This document shows positions 9,303 to 16,996 of a stretch of 64,000 nucleotides of DNA, piece by piece. The translations under genes and the position numbers were made by a program. The number at the start of each line of letters is the position of its first letter. Position 1 is the stretch's first letter. The stretch is from Novosphingobium sp. 28-62-57 (GTDB lineage Bacteria; Pseudomonadota; Alphaproteobacteria; Sphingomonadales; Sphingomonadaceae): the NCBI GenBank assembly GCA_002256985.1, contig NCGO01000003.1:1-64000 (forward strand). The letters are read 5' to 3'. The notes under the pieces were generated by a model, which was not told the origin of the DNA, searched no databases, and worked only from the letters and a program-made list of their open reading frames with translations.

Positions 9303-9989
9303 TCAGTCGGTCTGAACCGTCGCAGCCTTCATCGCCGCGGCCAGTGTGGCCTGCGCCGCGTCATCGAACAGGCCATAGAAAACGAGCGCAAAACCGGCGC
9401 GCAGTTCCACTTGCAATTGATCGGTGGGCCAGTCCTGCAAGGCCCAGCGTTCAAATGTTGCATCAAACAGGCGTGTGAGCGTGGTTGCCAGCACCGACTT
9501 GGGCACTTCTGCGGGAACCAGACCATCGCCGATCAACCCTTCGATCAGGGGCTGGACCAGCAAGGTGCCGACAGGGCTGGCGAATTGGGCGGTTTCTGCG
9601 GTGCCCAGCGCATAGAGCGCCTTGACCAGATTGCGGTAAAACCTTGGCTCTCTGGCATAGGCGGCAACCAGACGATCCACCACGCCCAGCACTCTTTTGG
9701 CAGGTGGCAGGCCGTTCATCCACGCATTATCGCGGTTAAAGCCGCGCACTTGCCCTTCGAACAACTGGGTCAGCACCGCCGCTTTTGACCCAAACAGGTT
9801 GTAGGGCGTGGCCAAGCTGACGCCCGCGCGCGCCGCCAGTTCCGGCATCGAAAAGTTGCCATTCTCCCGCTCGGCAATCAGTTCGCCTGCAGCACGGACC
9901 AGTCTGCGGCGGCGCTCGGCCAGGCCTTGCTGGCGGCGGCCGATTTTCGGGGTCTGTGTGGTTTCAAGATCAGTTCCGGCTTGCACCAC
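9303..9989 (-). CDS. TetR-family transcriptional regulator of the acyl-CoA degradation genes
   Basis: A 228-residue protein with an N-terminal TetR helix-turn-helix (ENGNFSMPELAARAGVSLATPYNLFGSKAAV is the recognition region in outline) and a variable ligand-binding C-terminal domain. It starts 27 bases after the acyl-CoA ligase stop on the same strand, so it is probably cotranscribed with it. Two related 14-bp sites, one before the ligase and one before the thiolase, fit a repressor that controls its own operon and the following one and is released by an acyl-CoA. Ligand and mode are inferred from context. Confidence 0.85.
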   Translation of the reverse strand: MVQAGTDLETTQTPKIGRRQQGLAERRRRLVRAAGELIAERENGNFSMPELAARAGVSLATPYNLFGSKAAVLTQLFEGQVRGFNRDNAWMNGLPPAKRVLGVVDRLVAAYAREPRFYRNLVKALYALGTAETAQFASPVGTLLVQPLIEGLIGDGLVPAEVPKSVLATTLTRLFDATFERWALQDWPTDQLQVELRAGFALVFYGLFDDAAQATLAAAMKAATVQTD

Positions 9990-10016
9990 GCTTGGTCCCC
10001 GTCAAAATCGAATTCA

Positions 10017-11612
10017 TCAATCTAGGGCATTGGCGGCGATGCTCAAAGCCCAGCGATAGTCCTGTTTTCCTGCGGGCGAGCGGCGCACTGCGTCAACCCA
10101 GACCAGCGCCTTTGGCACTTTATAACCAGCCAGCCTCTGCCCCAGAAATTCGCGCAATTCCGCAAGCGGGGGGCGCACGGCATCATCGCGCGGCGATACG
10201 ATGGCCACCACCCGCTCACCCCAGCGAGGATCGGGCTGTCCCGCAACCACCGCGTCCAGGATCGCGGGATGATCGCGCAAGACCTGCTCCACTTCTTCGG
10301 GGAACACCTTTTCGCCGCCGCTGTTGATGCAGGTCGATCCGCGCCCGAACACGGTAATCATGCCATCGGCTTCAAGACGGCCGGCATCACCACTGATAAC
10401 CCAGACCTTGCCCTCGATCGTGCGGAACACTTCAGCGGTTTTCACCGGATCACCGAAATAGCCGACCGGCATATGGCCGGATCGGGCGATGATCCCGGTT
10501 TCGCCCGCCAGGGCAAAGCGATCGTCCACCACGACTTTCAGGTTATCGCCCGATGGCAATTGCATCATGCCATCGCGGCTGACCGCTCCTGGGCCGGCAA
10601 TCCCGGTTTCGGAAGAGCCCATGCCATCGGTGATGGCCGCCGTAGCGGGCAAAAGCTGGCGCAGATCATCCTTCACGCTTTGCGAAAACACCGCCCCGCC
10701 CGATCCGAAATTGACGACGCGCTGCAAGTTCCACCTATCCGGATTGGCGCGCAGGGCATCGCGCAGCGGAATGGCCATGGCATCGCCCACAATCTGCACG
10801 ATATTGACGCCGAACGCTTCGATCTTGGTCCAGATCGCTTGGGGATCAAACGTGCGGCTTTCATCGACGACGACGGTCAACCCGTTGAACAAGGCCGACA
10901 TCGCCGCCCACAGCGCTGCGGCATGCATCAAAGGGGCAAGCGGGAAAAGCTTGAGCGGATAGCCATTGGCGGCGCGCTCGGCGATATCTTGCGGCACTTG
11001 CATCGCCCCGGACGGGGTGAAATATCCCGCCCCCCCGATGCAGCCGAACACAAAGTCCTTGTGCCGCCACATCACGCCCTTGGGCATGCCCGTGGTGCCA
11101 CCTGTATAAATCAGCAAGATATCGTCCTCGTCCCGCGCGAAGTGCGAAACGGCGGCGCTATCAAGCAAGCTGCCATAGGCGACAAGTCCGCCGGTATCTG
11201 CGCCCGAACCATCATCCACCGCCACAGCCACCTTCAGGCCGGGCAAATGCGGCTGCAACGCGCGCACGATGCCACTGAATTCCGCGCCGTGAATGATCGC
11301 GGCGGCCGAAGCGTTCCGAAACAGATAGCGCAACTCGTCTTCACGGTAGCGGAAGTTGACGTTGAACGGCACCGCACCCAGCTTCACGATGGCGATGAAG
11401 GCTTCGATGTATTCGGCCCGGTTCATCATATAGAGGCCGACCGTATCCCCGCGCTTTACCCCATAGGCTGAAAGTCCGGATGCAACCTTGTCAGCGCGCG
11501 CGTTCAATTCGGCGAACGTCAGGGTAAGGCTATCAGATTCCAACGCAATCTTGGCTGGCACTGTCGCCGCGACCGTTTCAAACAGATCTGCCAGATGGAA
11601 CTGCTTAGCCAT
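10017..11612 (-). CDS. acyl-CoA synthetase (AMP-forming acid:CoA ligase)
   Basis: A 531-residue ANL-superfamily ligase. The P-loop-like motif YTGGTTGMPKGVM, the adenine-binding region DGMGSSETG and the A8 hinge segment VISGDAGRLEADGMITVFGRGSTCINSGGEKVFPEEVE (spread over about 35 residues) are visible. It activates a carboxylic acid with ATP and CoA through an acyl-adenylate. The start is the ATG at 11612 (MAKQFHLADLF), preceded by GGGAGAGG; a longer frame upstream lacks such support. It heads the regulatory unit with the TetR gene and probably feeds the beta-oxidation enzymes encoded downstream. Substrate is unknown: medium-chain, dicarboxylic, aromatic or steroid-derived acids are all possible. 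Confidence 0.9.
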   Translation of the reverse strand: MAKQFHLADLFETVAATVPAKIALESDSLTLTFAELNARADKVASGLSAYGVKRGDTVGLYMMNRAEYIEAFIAIVKLGAVPFNVNFRYREDELRYLFRNASAAAIIHGAEFSGIVRALQPHLPGLKVAVAVDDGSGADTGGLVAYGSLLDSAAVSHFARDEDDILLIYTGGTTGMPKGVMWRHKDFVFGCIGGAGYFTPSGAMQVPQDIAERAANGYPLKLFPLAPLMHAAALWAAMSALFNGLTVVVDESRTFDPQAIWTKIEAFGVNIVQIVGDAMAIPLRDALRANPDRWNLQRVVNFGSGGAVFSQSVKDDLRQLLPATAAITDGMGSSETGIAGPGAVSRDGMMQLPSGDNLKVVVDDRFALAGETGIIARSGHMPVGYFGDPVKTAEVFRTIEGKVWVISGDAGRLEADGMITVFGRGSTCINSGGEKVFPEEVEQVLRDHPAILDAVVAGQPDPRWGERVVAIVSPRDDAVRPPLAELREFLGQRLAGYKVPKALVWVDAVRRSPAGKQDYRWALSIAANALD

Positions 11613-11731
11613 AGATAGCCCCTCTCCCGTTATCGCCACAGGCGCCAGATCAAGGCCCGCCAAAAGAGCCAAGCGGCCCTTGCCAAACCGAATCACACGC
11701 ACCCCAAGGGATAATGCCGACAGAGAATTTT

Positions 11732-11745
11732 TAAAAGGCGTTATA
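11732..11745. promoter_or_regulatory. second operator-like site, before the acyl-CoA ligase
   Basis: Read on the minus strand this is TATAACGCCTTTTA, an imperfect palindrome sharing 11 of 14 bases with the perfect palindrome before the thiolase gene. It sits about 120 bases upstream of the ligase start in an A+T-rich stretch that could be the promoter. Proposed TetR binding site. Confidence 0.45.
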
Positions 11746-11794
11746 AATTTTCAGAGTGGTCTGCGCCCGGCCATGTCGCGGGTTGATAAGCCGC

Positions 11795-12667
11795 TCAGTT
11801 GGTACTGGTGCAACTGGTGCTCCAGGTCGTGTTAGTCATCGCACCAATCATCATGCTTCCGATGAAAAGCCCCGGAGCATAGCTCGTCCGGGGAGAACTG
11901 ACGCATTGTGTCGATCCGCCAGCGATGGTCGCTCCGGCGCAACCCTGCATCCAGCCCATGTTGCCCCCTGCGGCAAAGCCAGAAGAACAAGTTTGCGCAT
12001 TGGTGCCAGTGTTTGACGAAAGCCACTGCGTGGTGACATGTCCTTGGCTGACAGTGATCGCTGGGTTAACCTCACTGTCCGCAGGTTGATCGACCGTCGG
12101 CGCATCGGTGTTTTGTGCATCTGGCAGATCAGTCGGCTTTTTCTGGCCGATCAACGCGTTTAAGAGTTCCGAGAAAGCCGCATTGCCGTCCAGCGTAATC
12201 GCTGGCTTGGCAGCAGCCATTGCGGGTTCGGCACTTGCTGGCTGTGGCTCCGATGCCACTGGCTCAGGCGTAGCAAGGCGTGCCAATGGGCTCAATTCAC
12301 GACCTGTCTGGTCTTGTTGCCGTTTCCAGTAGCCGTTCATCTCAGCCAATTGTCTGCGGACGTCACCGTGATGAATTTTGCGGATAGCATCACAAAACTG
12401 CGCGTCCTGCACGGCCTGTCTGTAGGCTTCCTTGCCGCCATATCGCACCATAACGTCGGATTCGGCCGTGGATTTGGCGCGGCTGCCATTCAACCCTACG
12501 CCAAGCAACTGAAGGTTCAGCCCACCATTGCGCGAAGTCACGGTATCGGCTGCTGGCGGCATCTGCGGGCAGGAAATGCCGTCCAATGCCCGGTCACGCC
12601 CGTGGGCCTCGGTGGCAAATGCCACCGAGGCAAGCAGAGCGAACATTGGGATGGTCCCGTTACGCAT
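11795..12667 (-). CDS. secreted protein of unknown function, Cys-containing C-terminus
   Basis: A 290-residue protein not recognised as any named family. Residues 1-24 form a probable Sec signal peptide (FALLASVAFATEAHG). The mature part has a first predicted helical section with DAQFCDAIRKIHHGDV, a low-complexity Pro/Ala-rich linker (about 130-165), and a Gly/Ser/Thr-rich C-terminal half with four cysteines (TCSSG, QGCAG, TQCVS, TSCTS) that could form disulfides in the periplasm or outside. The ATG at 12667 shares a base with the upstream gene's stop (TGATG), so the two are translationally coupled. An in-frame GTG three bases earlier is less likely. The pair lies divergent from the STAND-like NTPase gene. 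Confidence 0.7.
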   Translation of the reverse strand: MRNGTIPMFALLASVAFATEAHGRDRALDGISCPQMPPAADTVTSRNGGLNLQLLGVGLNGSRAKSTAESDVMVRYGGKEAYRQAVQDAQFCDAIRKIHHGDVRRQLAEMNGYWKRQQDQTGRELSPLARLATPEPVASEPQPASAEPAMAAAKPAITLDGNAAFSELLNALIGQKKPTDLPDAQNTDAPTVDQPADSEVNPAITVSQGHVTTQWLSSNTGTNAQTCSSGFAAGGNMGWMQGCAGATIAGGSTQCVSSPRTSYAPGLFIGSMMIGAMTNTTWSTSCTSTN

Positions 12668-12957
12668 CACTTCGATCCATTCCGTGCGGAATGCAACACT
12701 TCTGAGCCCTTGCGCGCAGCCGCCTTCGACCCATCAAAGACCGCCCCGCCAATTTTGCCGCCAGATTTTGCACATTTCCGGCCGCACGCCACCATGCCTG
12801 CACCGGTCCAGGCGCCCACCACAACGGCGCGGGCGACGCGGCTGCTTTTGTCGATATTCGAATTGCTGGCCGGCGCGCTCTCCGCCTGGGCAGGTGCCGA
12901 AACGACGGTGAGCATCGCGGCAAGCGCGAAGCCGGTGAAGGTAGAAATATTCGTCAT
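12667..12957 (-). CDS. small secreted protein, glycine-rich, unknown function
   Basis: A 96-residue protein starting at the ATG at 12957 with GGAGAA upstream. It has a clear signal peptide (ALAAMLTVVSAPAQA, cleavage about residue 25). The mature part contains a small-residue segment (VVVGAWTGAGMVACGRK) that could insert in a membrane like a glycine zipper, two nearby cysteines, and a basic C-terminus. It is the first gene of a two-gene operon with the 290-residue secreted protein. I do not recognise a family. Its divergent neighbour is an ATPase of possible defence type, so the two products might be the exported arm of one system, but nothing in the sequence proves that. Confidence 0.68.
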   Translation of the reverse strand: MTNISTFTGFALAAMLTVVSAPAQAESAPASNSNIDKSSRVARAVVVGAWTGAGMVACGRKCAKSGGKIGGAVFDGSKAAARKGSEVLHSARNGSK

Positions 12958-13140
12958 GGCAATTCTCCATTCGATGGCTTCGGAGGAATTCCGTCGCCGT
13001 GCAGAAGGAGAAGCAGTGGGCGGTCGGCCTTGCAAACGGCACAACATTAGCCCAACATCCCAACAAAATGAGAACAACACCCCAACAAAAATCAGTACAT
13101 CTGGCCCCAAAAAGCAGCGGAAGACGGAGCTAAAAGGTCC
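12958..13140. promoter_or_regulatory. divergent intergenic region of the putative accessory island
   Basis: A 183-base gap between the small secreted protein (minus) and the NTPase gene (plus). It is A+T-rich on its right side and contains three CCCAACA copies at 13051, 13059 and 13081, within a C/A-rich strand. It must hold both promoters. No clear palindrome was found. Confidence 0.4.
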
Positions 13141-15606
13141 ATGCCAAGATTTGCGGCTCCTGCCACCACCGTTTCAGGCAAAGCTTGGGATGCTTTCGAA
13201 TCGAAGGCTCAAGAGCAGATCAGATGGAGAGGAAGAGGAGGTACAAAGCAAAACGTCCGTGCACTGTTTTATGACAACGGTTCGAAAAAAGGATTGGCTC
13301 GGGAACACATCCATTCCCTGAGATCGGGTACAACAGGAAACGCTCGGAACATTACCGAGACGGCAAGACTTATCTACGATTGTTTAGCTGTGGACGACAT
13401 CGAACCTACCGCAATCCCTAAGCTACCCCAGGACGTGTTCAATACGTTACGCAATTGGTGGGTTTCTGCCGACGGGATAGCTGCTCGACACGCTCTGATA
13501 AAAGCAATCCTCACAGATTTCCCAAGGTTTGATGATGAGACCGGTAGTGACTCAAAGGCTGTCGTCCACGCGCAGGTTGGCCATAACCCGCCTACGTCGA
13601 ACGAAGCCGGACCTGCGTTGTGGCGACAGATAACCGATGCCGACTTTGCCCCACCGCTTGAACCTGAGCGCGGTGAACAGGCCATCCGGTTCCTGAAGGG
13701 CGCAGACGACGTGGGCTGGTGGCCGGCCGCCCATGTGGCCGTGCAACATCCTGACCGCATTGAGAGCCTGTTCAAGCGGTCCCAAACCTTTCCGATCCTG
13801 ATCGTGCAGGGCCCGGTGGCCGAGGGCAAAACGGTCTTGGCACGCCAGTTCGCCAAGGCATGGCTGGATCAGGGCCGCCCGGTCTATTCGTTGCGCACGG
13901 ACGATACCTTGCATGATACAGCTTTCACCGATGGGTTGCAGCTGGCTGCACAACCTTTGATCGTGCTGGATGAAACCGGCCTGACCAAGCCACCGCCAGC
14001 CTGGCTTCGGCGAGATGGCAATCGCGGTGCAACCCTGTTGCTCAGTGTCCAAAGCCGCAAGGTGAAACAGCAGCGCGATCTTGCGAATGGCTTCAAGGTT
14101 GATGAAGAATGGCTGCGCGCTTTGCCAAAGCATGCCGCCGCACCGTTCATTGACGCAATCCACGCATTTAAAGCCTCGCCGTTCAACGAGCGCGCAGATA
14201 TTGAAAGGCTGTTTCTCAACGGGCTTGACGGAGGAACGGGCAGTCTGTGGTGCGCCCAATGGCAGGCGACGCGTGGCGAATTTCTCGACGCGCGGATAAA
14301 GACGGTCGTGAACGATTTCGTGCGTGAAAAGAACCAGTTGGGGGCCTTGGCTGCATCAACCTTCGTCAACTTCATGAAAGTCATTACGAATGATGTCATC
14401 ACCGACTTGCGCAGATCCACGATTGCAGAAATGATCCGCGAATTGGACCTGCGCGATGACCTGATAACAGCGCAGATTGAAGAACTGTTCAGGATTGGCG
14501 AACTTCTGGATGGCGAATTCCTTGGGCTTGGCATTGACCAGCAACGGGACCCACAGATCGTATTTCGCCATCCGACGCTGGCTCACGCGTTTTTCAGGCA
14601 TATTTTTGGAGCGCAAAATCCAGATAAAGGGCAAGAGCATCTGCCCAAGTGGCCTTTCTACACGGCTTTTGGCAGCGCCATGGCCAAACTGCAGCGCCCT
14701 GAGTTGATCCCGACAATCTTGGAACAGCATACCAAAGCGTGGACTGACAGTTCTAAGAGCAAATCATTTGCGAAAGAAATGGCAAATTACCCGTGTCTTC
14801 AAACAACAAAAGCCCTTGCAGAATTGGCAGCAGGCGCAAACGAGGACGCACGGATCAACTTTCACCTTGCGCGCGCAGCCTTGGAGGAAGAATTTCCAAG
14901 ATCAGGGAGAGACGAAGACAGGGATTATGGAGTTGCACGACTGACAGCAGCCCTTGCCGACAAAAACGCATCAACCGAAATTAAAATTCGCTGCGTTAGA
15001 CTTGCACAAGAAAAAAGAAAAATTCTGGAAATAAATTGGAGGAAAGAGAATTACGAAATCTGGAAATTAATGAAAAATCGGCAAGACCGAACAAAAAATG
15101 CTCAGCATATCTTTTCGATTTTTTGCCATGACTCAGAGGTGACTCCAGAAGAAATTGTCGAGTGGACAGAGCGATCAAGACTAGACACTGTCAGTTTCAC
15201 GATTGAGGGAATGCATGTATCTTTGCGACTCGCAATACAGAATTTCATCGCAAAGAAAAGCTCTTATCCCCACTTTGTGGAAGGCCCAGCCGATATCGCG
15301 AACGGTGGCTCGGTCCGTGCATTGCTGAGAATTTTCTGGCGACTGTGTGGGACCGACAAAAACTTCCAGAGAATGACCGCTGCCTTATCCAATGGCAGCA
15401 ATAGCCAGCTCTTACGAACCAACTTCTTCCACCTTTTTGAAAAGTGGTATGAGTTTGACAAAGATACGGTAGGTGCTTGGCCAGATGGCTGCATCAAAAA
15501 GCTTGAAGAAGCGGTTGGTGATCCACGAAAACTGGGGGAGTTTGTACGATCGTATCACGACTTCTTCCCCGATACGCCCAACCAAGAGGCTGTTTCTGCC
15601 TCGTAA
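13141..15606 (+). CDS. putative STAND-like P-loop NTPase (possible defence protein)
   Basis: An 821-residue protein. Walker A is GPVAEGKT at 224-231 and Walker B is LIVLDE with D277/E278, followed by a sensor-like LLLSVQSRKV strand. After the NTPase core comes a winged-helix-like part with VFRHPTLAHAFF (H477), a feature common in STAND/NACHT-type ATPases. The last 300 or so residues are helical and could form sensor repeats. The first 200 residues match nothing I know and may be the effector. The 3' half is markedly A+T-rich with different codon use, which suggests transfer. The gene lies in an insert between core metabolic loci beside two secreted proteins. Anti-phage function is an inference from architecture; a regulatory ATPase is possible. 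Confidence 0.65.
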   Translation: MPRFAAPATTVSGKAWDAFESKAQEQIRWRGRGGTKQNVRALFYDNGSKKGLAREHIHSLRSGTTGNARNITETARLIYDCLAVDDIEPTAIPKLPQDVFNTLRNWWVSADGIAARHALIKAILTDFPRFDDETGSDSKAVVHAQVGHNPPTSNEAGPALWRQITDADFAPPLEPERGEQAIRFLKGADDVGWWPAAHVAVQHPDRIESLFKRSQTFPILIVQGPVAEGKTVLARQFAKAWLDQGRPVYSLRTDDTLHDTAFTDGLQLAAQPLIVLDETGLTKPPPAWLRRDGNRGATLLLSVQSRKVKQQRDLANGFKVDEEWLRALPKHAAAPFIDAIHAFKASPFNERADIERLFLNGLDGGTGSLWCAQWQATRGEFLDARIKTVVNDFVREKNQLGALAASTFVNFMKVITNDVITDLRRSTIAEMIRELDLRDDLITAQIEELFRIGELLDGEFLGLGIDQQRDPQIVFRHPTLAHAFFRHIFGAQNPDKGQEHLPKWPFYTAFGSAMAKLQRPELIPTILEQHTKAWTDSSKSKSFAKEMANYPCLQTTKALAELAAGANEDARINFHLARAALEEEFPRSGRDEDRDYGVARLTAALADKNASTEIKIRCVRLAQEKRKILEINWRKENYEIWKLMKNRQDRTKNAQHIFSIFCHDSEVTPEEIVEWTERSRLDTVSFTIEGMHVSLRLAIQNFIAKKSSYPHFVEGPADIANGGSVRALLRIFWRLCGTDKNFQRMTAALSNGSNSQLLRTNFFHLFEKWYEFDKDTVGAWPDGCIKKLEEAVGDPRKLGEFVRSYHDFFPDTPNQEAVSAS

Positions 15607-15714
15607 AGCGCTTTCCGACCAATTGACGCCGTTCCGACTGCAATAACCTTATCGCGATTAGGAATCCAATCATCCCGGTCACAGCCCTGCTCGATCGCGT
15701 AAAACCAAACTCGC

Positions 15715-16956
15715 TCAGTATCGCCAATCCAGCTGCAGCATGAAGCGCTGGGTGTCGGCGGAAAAGCCGTCTTCGCGGTAGTCTGCATAGCGCAGCGTCA
15801 GCAGCGTTGCCCCCAATTTGCCGCTGGCCAGCAGATCAAGCTCGTTGCCATAGACGCGCAGTGCCCGGTCGCTGGTGAAGTGGTGCACCACCGCCTTGAG
15901 GTTGACATCGGCCAAGGGCCCAACTTTGCCGGGCTGCGTGTGGACCATGCCATAGTAATCGCGCACGCCATCGGCGGGCGTTGGCAGGAAGCGGCCGGCA
16001 AGGCCAAGGAATTTGACGCCCGAACTGAACGGTGTCTGGAACGAGGCGAACGCCGTGCCATCATCCGCGCCCAGTATCTCGAAGCCTCCGCCAAGCCGCC
16101 ATGCACCCAGTATCGCCGTGCCTTCAAGAGCGGCAAAATCGGCGGTGTAATCGTTGGGATTGCGGCCAGAATCAGACTGGCGCGCAACGCTGGCCAGATA
16201 GGCGAAGCCGAGCCCGTCCTTGAGCTTTTTGGTGCCGGTCAGCCGCACCCCATAAGTCTGGCTCGACAAACGGAACGATTGCGCGCGCGGATCATCAAGA
16301 TCGACCACATAGGCAAAACCCGTCAGCGTGCCGATTCCGGTCTTGGCCGCGATGTTGACGAAGATATTGTCGCCATCGACCTCTTCAGGACGTGAACCGA
16401 AGCCATCACGGCCCCAGAACGGACGGAACGACCACGCATAGCTGACATCGACAGTCAAATTCTTGACGCCGGTCCACCTGACCCGCAGCGCATCGAAATT
16501 CTGGGCGTTCTGGCGGATCGGCGCGGTGCCGATGAAACGCGCATCGTCCAGATCGATCTCCTGCCGCCCGACCGTGGCCATCACGCCCGGCGCGGTGTAG
16601 CGCAGATAGGCCTGATAAAGCGCGAGATTTTCCGGATCGGGGATCACCGGGCGGTCGGTCAGGCCGTTGAGGCCATCGGCGTAGTTATCGACCAGCGCCA
16701 CGTTGGCCTGCCCTTCGATCCGCGCGGTAAAGCGCCCTGCGGTGCCTTCTGCACCTGTGCGCAGGCGCACCGTGGCGGCTTCCGAAGGCTCTGGCAGGCT
16801 GTCAACATCGAGCGTTTCGATCTGCAGACGGATGTCAATCAGCGGCTTGATCGTCACCTCCTCAGCCGCCGCAGGGGCGGCAAAGCCGGTGGCGGCGATC
16901 ATGGCGGCAGCCCTCAGCATGCCCCGGTGCCGGGGCCGGAAGACGAGCGGATTCAT
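15715..16956 (-). CDS. outer-membrane beta-barrel protein, alginate-export-like
   Basis: A 413-residue protein starting at the ATG at 16956 with AAGGAC upstream. A long signal peptide (AAAMIAATGFAAPAAA) is followed by alternating amphipathic strands and a C-terminal strand ending in LQLDWRY, the aromatic end typical of outer-membrane barrels. The GRQEIDLDDARFIGT segment is like that of AlgE/alginate-export-domain porins, a family common in sphingomonads and often used for uptake of small organics rather than alginate export. It follows the chemoreceptor gene on the same strand by about 40 bases and may be cotranscribed. Substrate unknown. Confidence 0.75.
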   Translation of the reverse strand: MNPLVFRPRHRGMLRAAAMIAATGFAAPAAAEEVTIKPLIDIRLQIETLDVDSLPEPSEAATVRLRTGAEGTAGRFTARIEGQANVALVDNYADGLNGLTDRPVIPDPENLALYQAYLRYTAPGVMATVGRQEIDLDDARFIGTAPIRQNAQNFDALRVRWTGVKNLTVDVSYAWSFRPFWGRDGFGSRPEEVDGDNIFVNIAAKTGIGTLTGFAYVVDLDDPRAQSFRLSSQTYGVRLTGTKKLKDGLGFAYLASVARQSDSGRNPNDYTADFAALEGTAILGAWRLGGGFEILGADDGTAFASFQTPFSSGVKFLGLAGRFLPTPADGVRDYYGMVHTQPGKVGPLADVNLKAVVHHFTSDRALRVYGNELDLLASGKLGATLLTLRYADYREDGFSADTQRFMLQLDWRY

Positions 16957-16996
16957 GGCAATGTCCTTCGCGGTGATAGGGTCAAACGGAGATGCG

